Shown here: positions 1 to 7,468 of the stretch, in pieces
Layout: each line of letters opens with the position of its first letter
How positions within the stretch are numbered: position 1 is the first letter of the stretch
Source of the DNA: Nitrospirae bacterium JdFR-85
GTDB lineage: Bacteria > Nitrospirota > Thermodesulfovibrionia > Thermodesulfovibrionales > JdFR-85
DNA length: 34,919 bases
Assembly: GCA_002011745.1 (NCBI GenBank)
Contig: MTOU01000047.1
Coordinates: 1 to 34,919, forward strand
Direction of reading: 5' to 3'
Notes under the pieces: generated by a model
Told to the model about the DNA's origin: nothing
Seen by the model: the letters and a program-made list of their open reading frames with translations, nothing else
The model's database searches: none
Program-made: the position numbers and the translations under genes

Positions 1-5
1 GTATT

Positions 6-12
6 CCTCCTT
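6..12 (-). promoter_or_regulatory. Ribosome binding site of a gene beginning just left of the window
   Basis: Read on the minus strand, the first bases of the window give AAGGAGG followed by AATAC and the window edge. This is a strong Shine-Dalgarno sequence at normal spacing for a start codon just outside the window. The stretch between it and the LysR gene is under 100 bases and also holds a TATAAT-like -10 box (minus strand, about positions 36-41), so a separate downstream minus-strand gene is likely. Confidence 0.55.
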
Positions 13-95
13 CCTTAAAGTTTTAAAACCTATAAATTATATGGAGGATACACCCTCTTTTCTTTGAATTTCAATTTTACACAGAAGATTTTACA

Positions 96-989
96 TTACC
101 TTAGATTATAGGTTTCTTTGAGAAATCTTATAAATTCTCCATAAGCCTTGGGAAGAGTTCTTTTCTTATGGGTAACCACATAAAAATTTCTTTTTATTTC
201 AAGGCCCTCTATCTGTAATTCCTTAAGGAGCCCCCTCTTCAGTTCTTCTTCGACTGCAATCCTTGAGACAAAAGATGCCCCCAGAGCTGATTTTACAGCC
301 TCTTTGACAGAATCAGTGCTACCAAGGACAGCCACTACATTGAGATCGCCTGGGTCTATTCCCACACCTTGCAAGTATCTCTCAAAGGTCTCTCTTGTGC
401 CTGAACCTTTCTCTCTTAGAATAAAAGGGATCTTTCTTAATTCAGAAGGACCGATAAGCTCCTCTTCTATGAATCCACTTTTACAAACAAGTATAATATC
501 ATCTTTGGCTATCTCCTGATATTCCAGAGTCTCTGGAGCAAGCTTTGCTCCTACTACTCCCATTATAAGTTCATGGTTTTTTACCATAGTGGTGACTTCT
601 GCTGTGTCTCTGATGATTATTTCAAAGGATACTTCTGGATGTCGCTTCTTAAATTCTGCAGCTCTTGTAGGAAGAATATAGGAGCCAGGAATGGTACTTG
701 CTCCTATTCGGAGTTCACCCTTAATACTGTATTTGTCTAAGATAACCTCTTCCCTTAGTCTTTCTATTTCATCAAGAATTCTCACTGCTCCTTCATAAAG
801 CCTGTCTGCTTCTGGGGTAGGAATTATATGTCTTCCCATTCTATCAAAGAGTGTACACCTCAATTCTTCTTCTAGGTTTTTGATATGCTCGCTTATGGTT
901 GGCTGACTTAGGTTAACGCTCTCTGCTGCCTTAGAGAAGCTTTTTTCCTTATAGACTGCAACAAAAATTTTTAGGTGATGAATATCCAT
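96..989 (-). CDS. LysR-family transcriptional regulator
   Basis: A 297-residue protein of normal LysR length. The N-terminus has the LysR winged helix-turn-helix (about residues 2-60, recognition region around LSQPTISEHIKNLE), followed by a linker helix and a periplasmic-binding-protein-like effector domain (about 90-295). It probably controls itself or the divergent amidohydrolase gene 120 bases away, the usual LysR arrangement. The effector is not evident. The protein recalls CysB/CysL-like regulators and the LysR proteins found near selenium metabolism genes in anaerobes, but no selenium gene is visible here, so the family call is firm and the specific role unknown. A promoter with a consensus -35 lies just upstream. 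Confidence 0.93.
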   Translation of the reverse strand: MDIHHLKIFVAVYKEKSFSKAAESVNLSQPTISEHIKNLEEELRCTLFDRMGRHIIPTPEADRLYEGAVRILDEIERLREEVILDKYSIKGELRIGASTIPGSYILPTRAAEFKKRHPEVSFEIIIRDTAEVTTMVKNHELIMGVVGAKLAPETLEYQEIAKDDIILVCKSGFIEEELIGPSELRKIPFILREKGSGTRETFERYLQGVGIDPGDLNVVAVLGSTDSVKEAVKSALGASFVSRIAVEEELKRGLLKELQIEGLEIKRNFYVVTHKKRTLPKAYGEFIRFLKETYNLR

Positions 990-1004
990 ATTACTCTTTA
1001 TAAT

Positions 1005-1033
1005 TATATATAAGAACTTTGGAAATCTGTCAA
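1005..1033 (-). promoter_or_regulatory. Promoter of the LysR gene
   Basis: On the minus strand a perfect -35 TTGACA (1028-1033) is followed after 17 bases by TATATA (1005-1010); TATAAT two bases further on is an alternative -10. The start codon lies 16 bases beyond the -10, leaving a very short leader. The box sits in the divergent region shared with the amidohydrolase gene, where LysR proteins usually bind. Confidence 0.6.
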
Positions 1034-1112
1034 TTGATATTAGAGATTAACCTGCCCATAAAAATGGTTTGGTTATGGCCAGAGGGTAAATTAGGGAAAG
1101 GAGGTAAATATT

Positions 1113-2186
1113 ATGAGGATAGATATGCATTTTCATGTCCTTGGCAATGGAAAAGATATAAATAACCCTGACAGAGATGTATACTTCAATGTAGAAGACA
1201 ATCAGCACTGGTTTACGAGAGTACTCTATAATCTCATTGAAGATGATATAAAAAGGATGGGGGTGGACCTCAACAAGGATGGAATAATCTCTACATCCGA
1301 GTATTTTGAACTGGCTTACAGACTGCTTGTGAGTTCTGAAGAGATTGATGCTGTGGTGTTGCTTGCCTTAGATGCTGTTTTTTCACCAAGGAATGGAGAC
1401 CTTGATAAAAAGAGAACAGATCTCTGGGTTTCTAATAGATTCCTCTACAGAAAAGTTAAAGAACTGAATGAGAGACTCCAAAGGGAGACTGACCCACGGA
1501 TAAGGAAGAAGAGGTTTCTGTTTGGGGCATCAGTAAGTCCTAACAGGAGGGATTGGGAGTCAGAGCTTGAGTTTGTCCTCACAGAAACAAATGCTGTACT
1601 TATCAAATGGATACCCTCAACCCAGCATATCTATCTTATGGATGAAGGTCATAGAGAATTCTACGATACCATTGCAAGAAGTAATATACCTCTCCTTTGC
1701 CATGTAGGCCCTGAGTATTCTTTCCCTGAAGGTATAAGGAACAAAAGGCTTGATGATTTTCGATATCTTGAGAGACCTCTGGAACATGGAGTGACTGTTA
1801 TAGCCGCACATTGTGCAGCACCTGTATTTCCACTTATAGACAAAAACCATTTGAGGGAGTTCTATGCCTTTATGAAGAATGCAAACGGAGATGGGAAGAT
1901 CCGGTTATGGGCAGATACATCTGCATTAACTCTCTCTACCAGAGTGCCTTTACTCCCAGAGATACTGGAGATGTTTCCACAGAGTTGGCTTGTACACGGT
2001 TCTGACTTTCCAATTCCTATAGATGGCTGGACACATCTGCCCTGGATCATTCCTGATATAACACCAGAGGAGTATCTCGAGATTGTGAAGACCCCCAATC
2101 CCTTGGACAGAGATGTAAGGATTAAAAGGGCTTCTGGCTTCTCTGATAAGGTGCTGGAGAACGTACAAAAAGTTATCAGGTTTTAA
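1113..2186 (+). CDS. Amidohydrolase-family metal-dependent hydrolase with an EF-hand-like loop
   Basis: A 357-residue TIM-barrel hydrolase of the amidohydrolase-2 type. Metal-site residues are visible: H6 and H8 in the N-terminal HFH, a lysine at 165 that could be the carboxylated bridge, H197 in LLCHVGP, H233 in AAHC, and D298 in HGSDFP. Substrate unknown; the family includes decarboxylases, lactonases and deacylases. There is no signal peptide, so it is cytoplasmic. The ATG at 1113 follows a strong AAAGGAGGT site. Residues 52-63 match the canonical calcium-binding EF-hand loop, which is not part of the barrel fold. The gene is divergent from the LysR regulator and its stop codon overlaps the end of the convergent YkgJ gene. 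Confidence 0.85.
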   Translation: MRIDMHFHVLGNGKDINNPDRDVYFNVEDNQHWFTRVLYNLIEDDIKRMGVDLNKDGIISTSEYFELAYRLLVSSEEIDAVVLLALDAVFSPRNGDLDKKRTDLWVSNRFLYRKVKELNERLQRETDPRIRKKRFLFGASVSPNRRDWESELEFVLTETNAVLIKWIPSTQHIYLMDEGHREFYDTIARSNIPLLCHVGPEYSFPEGIRNKRLDDFRYLERPLEHGVTVIAAHCAAPVFPLIDKNHLREFYAFMKNANGDGKIRLWADTSALTLSTRVPLLPEILEMFPQSWLVHGSDFPIPIDGWTHLPWIIPDITPEEYLEIVKTPNPLDRDVRIKRASGFSDKVLENVQKVIRF

Positions 2187-2803
2187 TATCCTTCAAATAT
2201 ATCATAGCCTCTCATTAGGAGGGCGGTATCTCTGTCTTCGTCTATGAGCATCTGTGCTACTGTCTTACAGTATCTCTGATAATACACAAGCTTCTGACGA
2301 AGTTGTTTCTCTAAGTTGGCAACTTCTGTATAAAATGGCGTTCTGTCAAGTTTTGCCTCTGCGGAGCCAAAGAGTTTTTTAAACCTCCAACAACCTTCAA
2401 ATTCTTTGATATCACCTCTGGGACTCTTTAATATCCCAGGCACTCCATATACACGGCATGTCATAGGTCTGTGCTGATATAGAATACATTTTGCATCATA
2501 ATTGAGGGGACAGAAAAGTTTCAGATTCTCCTCAGGTCTTGATACTCTACAGTAAGCCTCATTATATTTATATGCCCTCTCTATTATATCCTTTCTGAGT
2601 TCTTCAGGAAGTGTTCTGAAGCCTTCAAGGAGATATAAGTGCTCCACAAGGGTATAATGTAGGAAAACACTCTGGCAGCAGTTGTCTTCACAACCTTCAC
2701 AGGTGAATCCGTAGCTGTCTGCTATTTCAGTATACGCACTGTCAAGGGAGGTATAGATTTGAGCAAGTTTAGTAGAGTATTCTGAAGCATCAATGAATCT
2801 CAT
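2183..2803 (-). CDS. YkgJ-family cysteine cluster protein (copy 2)
   Basis: A 206-residue cytoplasmic protein with the YkgJ-type (UPF0153) zinc or iron-sulfur cluster pattern. Cysteines occur at 35, 38, 42 and 43 (CEGC...CC), then CPL, a central C, a CRVYG motif, and a late EGC. Such proteins are thought to bind a metal or cluster, but their reaction is unknown. The ATG overlaps the TGA of the upstream paralogue (ATGA) and has no Shine-Dalgarno sequence, so translation is probably coupled. The 3' end overlaps the amidohydrolase stop by a few bases. It is clearly a paralogue of its upstream neighbour, sharing the order and spacing of all cysteines. Confidence 0.82.
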   Translation of the reverse strand: MRFIDASEYSTKLAQIYTSLDSAYTEIADSYGFTCEGCEDNCCQSVFLHYTLVEHLYLLEGFRTLPEELRKDIIERAYKYNEAYCRVSRPEENLKLFCPLNYDAKCILYQHRPMTCRVYGVPGILKSPRGDIKEFEGCWRFKKLFGSAEAKLDRTPFYTEVANLEKQLRQKLVYYQRYCKTVAQMLIDEDRDTALLMRGYDIFEGY

Positions 2804-3405
2804 ATAATTCTGTAACTCAGAAGATTCCTGTCAAGAATCATTTCTGCAACTGTTTTCCGAAACTTGAGCATATAGTCCATATCCTGTCTCAGACGGGTTT
2901 CGATAGTGGCTATCTGTGTATAATAGGGTGTCCTGTCTATCCTTTTCTCTTCTAAGATTTTATGCTGCTGTTCAAACCTTTTACAGCCACTGAAAAGCTG
3001 TTTGCCTTTTTTGGGATGTTGCAACATCCCTGGCAGCCCATGGACCCGACATATAAGGGGTCTATGTTCATAGACTGAGCACAGGCCATCATAATTCAAG
3101 GGACACATGATTTTCAATTCCTCTTCCCTCATTCTGTATCTGTTGAGCTGCTGCACATAATCTCTTGCCCTTTCTATACTCTTTTTTTGGGTCTCAGGAG
3201 GAAGATTATCAAACCCTTCAAGTAGGGCGAAATACTCAATAAGGGTATAATGATAAAAGACTGTGTTGCAGCAGTTGTCTTCACATCCAGAACATCCAAA
3301 GCCATATTCAGATGCTATTTTCTCATATTCTGTATCAATCTCTCTGTAAACCTCAAACAGTTCTTCCAAATATTTACTTACATCTAATTGTAGAGACCCT
3401 CCCAT
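2800..3405 (-). CDS. YkgJ-family cysteine cluster protein (copy 1)
   Basis: This is the upstream member of a tandem pair. Numbered from an upstream in-frame ATG at 3417, the cysteines are C42, C45, C49 and C50, followed by MCPL, CSVYEHRPLICRVHG and SGC, the same layout as the downstream copy. I chose the ATG at 3405 because GGAGGT lies between the two ATGs at ideal spacing for the inner one; this gives 201 residues. It follows rimM by about 30 bases on the same strand, so it is probably co-transcribed with it, in the place where trmD is often found in other bacteria. Function unknown beyond probable metal or cluster binding. Confidence 0.8.
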   Translation of the reverse strand: MGGSLQLDVSKYLEELFEVYREIDTEYEKIASEYGFGCSGCEDNCCNTVFYHYTLIEYFALLEGFDNLPPETQKKSIERARDYVQQLNRYRMREEELKIMCPLNYDGLCSVYEHRPLICRVHGLPGMLQHPKKGKQLFSGCKRFEQQHKILEEKRIDRTPYYTQIATIETRLRQDMDYMLKFRKTVAEMILDRNLLSYRII

Positions 3406-3438
3406 CTTTACCTCCATGTATAAATTATTTTACCATTT

Positions 3439-3966
3439 TCATTTTTCATATATCTCAAGGAGCCCCTCAACAGGAGTTATGGTCATCCTGTTTTGGTCAA
3501 TATCTATCTCTCTTATAAACTCTTCTACAGCAGGAATAAGATATTCCTTCTCCCTGTCTCTTACAATATATATATCATTCGCTCCCGTCTCCCAAATCTC
3601 CTCTACTTTACCAATAACCCTTCCTTCATCTGTGACCACTTCTATACCGATTATCTGGTAATAATAGTAGCTTCCCTCTGGAGGGGGAGGGGATTCCTCG
3701 ATGGGTATCTTTAATTCAACTCCTCTGAGCCTCTCTGCAGTGGTTCTGTCAGAGATCTCACTGAATTTTATGAGAATTAGATTCTTTTTGTAAGGCTTTA
3801 CATATTCAATATTTAGCCTTCTCTTCTCACCACGAATAATTATACTAACCCCTTTGACCTCATGAAACCTCTCTATGGAGTATGTGAGAGGCAGAACCTT
3901 CACCTCTCCCTTAATCCCCTTAGGTCCTAATACCTTTCCTATTACTATTTCTTCAGAGTATTTCAT
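3439..3966 (-). CDS. rimM: Ribosome maturation factor RimM
   Basis: A 175-residue protein of normal RimM length that assists maturation of the 30S head by binding ribosomal protein S19. The N-terminal RimM domain (IGKVLGPKGIKGEVKV, about residues 8-23) is followed by a C-terminal PRC-barrel (IGKVEEIWETGANDIYIV, then YLIPAVEEFI). An upstream in-frame TTG is adjacent, but the ATG at 3966 is the natural start. No Shine-Dalgarno sequence precedes it; TATAAT lies 8 bases upstream, so the mRNA is probably leaderless or nearly so. The gene is split from khpA/rpsP by a terminator and followed by the YkgJ pair rather than trmD. Confidence 0.93.
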   Translation of the reverse strand: MKYSEEIVIGKVLGPKGIKGEVKVLPLTYSIERFHEVKGVSIIIRGEKRRLNIEYVKPYKKNLILIKFSEISDRTTAERLRGVELKIPIEESPPPPEGSYYYYQIIGIEVVTDEGRVIGKVEEIWETGANDIYIVRDREKEYLIPAVEEFIREIDIDQNRMTITPVEGLLEIYEK

Positions 3967-3974
3967 CAATTTTT

Positions 3975-3980
3975 ATTATA
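3975..3980 (-). promoter_or_regulatory. Extended -10 promoter of rimM
   Basis: The minus strand reads TGT-TATAAT, an extended -10 (TGN before the hexamer), 8 bases before the rimM ATG. No good -35 is seen at 17 bases, which is common for extended -10 promoters. The expected transcription start is within a base or two of the ATG, and no Shine-Dalgarno sequence is present. Confidence 0.6.
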
Positions 3981-4143
3981 ACAACTTTAGTATGCAGGAT
4001 ACCCAGACCCTCCAAGTGTAATTTGACCATAATAGATAGTTAAATTGTGGTTTATAATTGGCTTGAGGGGGCTGGATTTGGCTTGATAGGATTTAACAAA
4101 AGAGAGTGATTAGACAAGAAGACAATGATCTTTATAAAAACAA

Positions 4144-4170
4144 AGAACCCGGCTTCTTCCTCCGGGTTCT
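4144..4170 (-). terminator. Rho-independent terminator after khpA
   Basis: A 9-bp perfect stem (AGAACCCGG / CCGGGTTCT) with a 9-base loop is followed on the minus strand by TTTGTTTTTATAAAG. It lies about 40 bases beyond the khpA stop and ends the ffh-rpsP-khpA transcript. The remaining bases up to rimM (about 3981-4143) hold nothing else that I recognise. Confidence 0.85.
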
Positions 4171-4208
4171 CCAGAGATATGAGAAAATCTTCTTGGGAAT
4201 TATTTTAA

Positions 4209-4439
4209 TTATTCAAGGATTTCTAAAACGCAGCGTTTCCCTATCTTTGTTCCTGCAGCAGACAGGATTGTTCTCATTGCTCTTGCTGTTTTGCCCTGCT
4301 TGCCAATCACCTTTCCGAGGTCACTGGGAGCCACTCTCAACTCAAAAACAGTAGTCCTTTCACCATCAACCTCTTTCACATTCACCTCTTCTGGTCTGTC
4401 AACCAGAGCCTTAACCATCGTTTCAACCAACTCTTTCAT
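4209..4439 (-). CDS. khpA: KH-domain RNA-binding protein KhpA
   Basis: A 76-residue single KH-domain protein of the KhpA/YlqC family, which binds RNA, usually with KhpB, and affects cell division and envelope gene expression in Gram-positive bacteria. The KH GxxG loop is visible as [13 protein letters not shown]. Length and position directly after rpsP are typical. The ATG follows GGAGGTGG. An intrinsic terminator lies just downstream, making this the last gene of the ffh-rpsP-khpA unit. Confidence 0.92.
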   Translation of the reverse strand: MKELVETMVKALVDRPEEVNVKEVDGERTTVFELRVAPSDLGKVIGKQGKTARAMRTILSAAGTKIGKRCVLEILE

Positions 4440-4472
4440 CTAACCACCTCCATTAGATATGGATTCGGCTGC

Positions 4473-4709
4473 CTAAAGGCCAGCCCTCTGCAGTAGCCTC
4501 TTAACAGAATCACTTGGTTGTGCACCACGTTCTAACCAGTATTTTACCCTCTCTGGATCGACCTTTATCTCTGAGGGTTCTTTCATTGGATCATAGTAGC
4601 CTACAATTTCAATAAAAGGTCCATCTCTTCTTGCCCTTGAATCAGCCACTACTATCCTGTAAAATGGTTTGTTCTTGGCTCCCATCCTCGTCAACCTGAT
4701 CCTTACCAA
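4473..4709 (-). CDS. rpsP: 30S ribosomal protein S16
   Basis: A 78-residue S16 of usual length, beginning [20 protein letters not shown] and containing the DSRARRDG and GYYDP motifs. The start codon is TTG at 4709, chosen because a perfect GGAGGTGA Shine-Dalgarno lies just upstream and the N-terminus matches the family exactly. It sits between ffh and khpA on the same strand, a common bacterial arrangement. Confidence 0.97.
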   Translation of the reverse strand: MVRIRLTRMGAKNKPFYRIVVADSRARRDGPFIEIVGYYDPMKEPSEIKVDPERVKYWLERGAQPSDSVKRLLQRAGL

Positions 4710-4791
4710 CTAATCACCTCCAACTCTTTGTTTTATTATCAAATCTTATAGTTCAATTATAAAAAGTCAATAATAAATTTTGCAATAATTG

Positions 4792-6120
4792 TTAAAAAGG
4801 CATAAATTTAGGCATTTTCATAAATTTGCCCTTTTTTCCTTTGAACATTTTAAGCATCTTCTTCATTTCTTTATATTGTTTCAGGAGTCTGTTCACATCT
4901 GCTACTGTAGTTCCACTACCACGTGCTATTCTCTTTTTTCTGCTGCCATTGATTATATGGGGGTTTCTTCTTTCCTTAGGGGTCATGGAGTTTATAATTG
5001 CCTCGATCCTTTTAATCTCTTTATCATCAATTCTTACATTCCTTATCTGACTTCCTATCCCAGGTATCATTGAGAGAAGGTTCTCTAAGGGACCCATTGA
5101 TCTTATTCTTTTAAGTTGGTCACGAAGGTCTTCAAGGTCGAAAGAGTCTTCCAGAATCTTCTTCTGGAGTTTTTCTGCCTCGCCTTCCGTAACTGTCTCC
5201 TGTGCCTTTTCAATAAGACTGAGCACATCACCCATTCCAAGGATTCTTGATGCAACCCTGTCCGGATGAAAGGGCTCAAGCATCTCGATCTTCTCACCAA
5301 CACCTATGAATTTTATAGGCTTACCAGTAACAGCCCTGATAGACAGTGCTGCACCACCTCTGGCATCACCATCCATCTTTGTTAGAATTATTCCATCAAT
5401 ACCTATCTCTTCATTGAAGCTCTTCGCAATATTGACAGCATCCTGGCCTGTCATAGCATCTGCTACAAGCAGTATCTCTGTAGGATTGACAGCCTCTTTT
5501 ATTCTTTTTAGCTGGTCCATTAACTCCTGGTCTATATGGAGCCTTCCAGCAGTATCAAGGATCAAGATATCTCTCGCCTCTTGTCTTGCCTTTGCCAGTG
5601 ATTCCTTAGTAACAATCACAGGGTCTTTCTCTGTCTTGTTGCTGTATACGGGAATATTTATCTGACCTCCCAGCGTAACAAGCTGGTCCACTGCCGCAGG
5701 TCTCTGCAGGTCTGCTGCAACAAGCATGGGTCTTCTTCCTTGCTTATTGAAAAAGTAGGCGAGTTTGGCAGCAGTGGTGGTCTTTCCAGAGCCATGAAGG
5801 CCGATCATCATGATTATAGTGGGTGGATTAGGAGAGAGTTGTATTTTTTCATTTTTACTGCCAAGCAGTTCGATAAGTTCATCATGGACTATCTTTACTA
5901 CCTGTTGACCAGGTGTAAGACTCTGGAGGACTTCTTTACCAATCGCCTTTTCTCTTACCCTGGATATAAAATCCTTAACCACCCTGAAATTGACATCTGC
6001 TTCTAAAAGAGCAAGCCTTATCTCCCTCAGGGCAATATCCACATCTTCTTCTTTCAGGTATCCTTTGCCTTTTAATTTTTTAAATATATCTTCTAATCTC
6101 TCGCTTAAGGAGTCAAACAT
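4792..6120 (-). CDS. ffh: Signal recognition particle GTPase Ffh
   Basis: A 442-residue Ffh that binds 4.5S RNA and delivers nascent membrane proteins to FtsY. It has the N domain (1-95), the G domain with P-loop GLHGSGKTT (107-115), DTAGRLHID, TKMDGDARGG and the GVGEK closing motif, then the methionine-rich M domain with GSGTTVADVNRLLKQYKEMKK ending in KMPKFMPF. The P-loop has His where Gln is usual (GLQGxGKTT). The ATG follows AAGGAGAAG. It begins 11 bases after tlpA stops, so it may be read from the trxA promoter as well as its own. Confidence 0.97.
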   Translation of the reverse strand: MFDSLSERLEDIFKKLKGKGYLKEEDVDIALREIRLALLEADVNFRVVKDFISRVREKAIGKEVLQSLTPGQQVVKIVHDELIELLGSKNEKIQLSPNPPTIIMMIGLHGSGKTTTAAKLAYFFNKQGRRPMLVAADLQRPAAVDQLVTLGGQINIPVYSNKTEKDPVIVTKESLAKARQEARDILILDTAGRLHIDQELMDQLKRIKEAVNPTEILLVADAMTGQDAVNIAKSFNEEIGIDGIILTKMDGDARGGAALSIRAVTGKPIKFIGVGEKIEMLEPFHPDRVASRILGMGDVLSLIEKAQETVTEGEAEKLQKKILEDSFDLEDLRDQLKRIRSMGPLENLLSMIPGIGSQIRNVRIDDKEIKRIEAIINSMTPKERRNPHIINGSRKKRIARGSGTTVADVNRLLKQYKEMKKMLKMFKGKKGKFMKMPKFMPF

Positions 6121-6131
6121 CTCTTCTCCTT

Positions 6132-6647
6132 TTATAATAAGGATTCTATCTCCTGGGCCAGGAGCTCTCCGAGCCCTGGACTGTATCCCAGATATTTTTT
6201 TGCAATTCTCTGTTGCCTGTCCAGGACAAAGATGGTAGGCACACCTCTTACAGCGTACATACGGGTTACATGTCCATTGTCCAGCAACACAGGATATGAG
6301 ACATTATATTCATTTAAGAAGTTTTTTACTTTCTCTTTCGCATTCTCCTCATCGTCAATATTTATACTTAAAACAATAAAATCTCTTCCTATGAATCTCT
6401 CATAGAGGGCTTCTATCTCTGGTATGGCCATTCTACAGGATGGACACCATGTTGCCCAGAACTCCAGTAGAACCACCTTGCCTTTATAATCAGAAAGTGT
6501 AAATTTTTTCTCATCAATACTGAAAAGGACAAAATCTGGAGCACTACTGCCTACATCAAGGGATATAGTATTACTCTTTTCGCAAGAGAGGATAAAGAGT
6601 ATTAAAAAGAGAATAAGTATCTGGAATACTTTCAATATCATCTCCAT
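6132..6647 (-). CDS. TlpA/ResA-type thiol-disulfide lipoprotein
   Basis: A 171-residue thioredoxin-fold protein with a hydrophobic N-terminal signal (about residues 5-21) and a lipobox-like FILSC, so C22 is probably lipidated and the domain faces the periplasm. The active site is WATWCPSC (C68 and C71). A central insert typical of TlpA/ResA and the cis-Pro segment RGVPTIFV are present. Members of this family reduce apocytochrome cysteines before haem attachment, which fits the linked resB/ccsA genes upstream. The ATG directly follows the trxA stop codon, so translation is probably coupled. The electron donor (CcdA or DsbD) is not in the window. Confidence 0.88.
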   Translation of the reverse strand: MEMILKVFQILILFLILFILSCEKSNTISLDVGSSAPDFVLFSIDEKKFTLSDYKGKVVLLEFWATWCPSCRMAIPEIEALYERFIGRDFIVLSINIDDEENAKEKVKNFLNEYNVSYPVLLDNGHVTRMYAVRGVPTIFVLDRQQRIAKKYLGYSPGLGELLAQEIESLL

Positions 6648-6980
6648 TCATGAAGCAAGCAATTGATCAATCTTAGCTTTCAGCTGCGGCTTTGGTACTG
6701 CACCAACAATCTGATCGACCTTCTCACCATTTTTGAAAAACATAAGAGTTGGTATCCCCATTATTTTATATCTGCTTGCAATGTCAGGATTCTCATCCGT
6801 GTTGAGTTTACAGACCTTCAGTTTTCCCGAATACTCCTTTGCTATTTCTTCAACTGTGGGAGCAATCATTCTACATGGACCACACCATATAGCCCAAAAG
6901 TCTACCATTACAAGGCCATCTGCCTTAAGAACTTCTTGATCCCAAGTGGATGCATTCACTTCAACAATACCTTCTGCCAT
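6648..6980 (-). CDS. trxA: Thioredoxin
   Basis: A 110-residue classical thioredoxin, cytoplasmic, with active site WCGPC, the preceding VDFWA strand and the cis-Pro MGIPTLMFF. It reduces protein disulfides using NADPH or ferredoxin-dependent thioredoxin reductase (not in the window). The ATG follows AAGGAGGTACC. It has its own consensus promoter upstream and is followed without a gap by the TlpA-like lipoprotein; the pair may pass reducing power to the cytochrome c maturation apparatus. Confidence 0.96.
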   Translation of the reverse strand: MAEGIVEVNASTWDQEVLKADGLVMVDFWAIWCGPCRMIAPTVEEIAKEYSGKLKVCKLNTDENPDIASRYKIMGIPTLMFFKNGEKVDQIVGAVPKPQLKAKIDQLLAS

Positions 6981-7063
6981 TTCCAGGTACCTCCTTCTTT
7001 TAAATACTTTAAGAGGACAGACTTCCTGCCTCGAGCATTCTAAAAAAATAGTTTCGAAATTAA

Positions 7064-7093
7064 ATTATATTGTTTACAGGAGAAACTTGTCAA
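7064..7093 (-). promoter_or_regulatory. Consensus sigma-70 promoter of trxA
   Basis: On the minus strand a perfect TTGACA (7088-7093), an 18-base spacer and a perfect TATAAT (7064-7069) precede trxA with a leader of about 75 bases. The -35 overlaps the stop codon (TGA) of the upstream receiver gene. It should give trxA-tlpA, and perhaps ffh, strong housekeeping expression independent of the cytochrome cluster. Confidence 0.82.
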
Positions 7094-7446
7094 TTGAATG
7101 GAGTCAGCTTTTTTAGTGTTTCCTCTAACTCTGCCAATTTAAAGGGTTTTTTTAGCGTAAGAATGCCCTTGTCCTTAAAATCTCTTTCCATTTCAGGTGT
7201 TATATAAGCGGAGCAGACCACAATCTTTGGAATATGCGACATTTCATTAACCTTCTGGATAAGGAGGGCTCCATTACCCTCGGGCATCTTGAGGTCTGTA
7301 AACAGGATATCAAATTTCTCTTTTTTAAGAAGCTCTTCAGCGTCACTAATATTTGATACGAGAATCACTTCATGTCCTTTTTTACCAAGAGCACGTTCAA
7401 GGAACCATCTTACAAGTTGTTCGTCATCCACAATGAGAATTTTCAT
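7090..7446 (-). CDS. Single-domain response regulator (CheY-like receiver)
   Basis: A 118-residue receiver with no output domain. It has the acidic pair D7/D8, phosphorylation site D51 (FTDLKMP), the switch Ser in VVCSAY and the Lys in LKKPF. It follows the NtrC-type regulator by about 20 bases on the same strand, so it could act as a phosphate sink or shuttle for the same kinase, or through protein contacts. GGAG lies at normal distance before the ATG. Its output is not visible in the sequence. Confidence 0.9.
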   Translation of the reverse strand: MKILIVDDEQLVRWFLERALGKKGHEVILVSNISDAEELLKKEKFDILFTDLKMPEGNGALLIQKVNEMSHIPKIVVCSAYITPEMERDFKDKGILTLKKPFKLAELEETLKKLTPFN

Positions 7447-7468
7447 TTATAACTCCATTGCTTAAAGT

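Noticed and set aside
1617-2168. Minus-strand open frames opposite the amidohydrolase
   Set aside because: They are shadows of a strongly conserved coding frame, with no ribosome binding site or recognisable domain.
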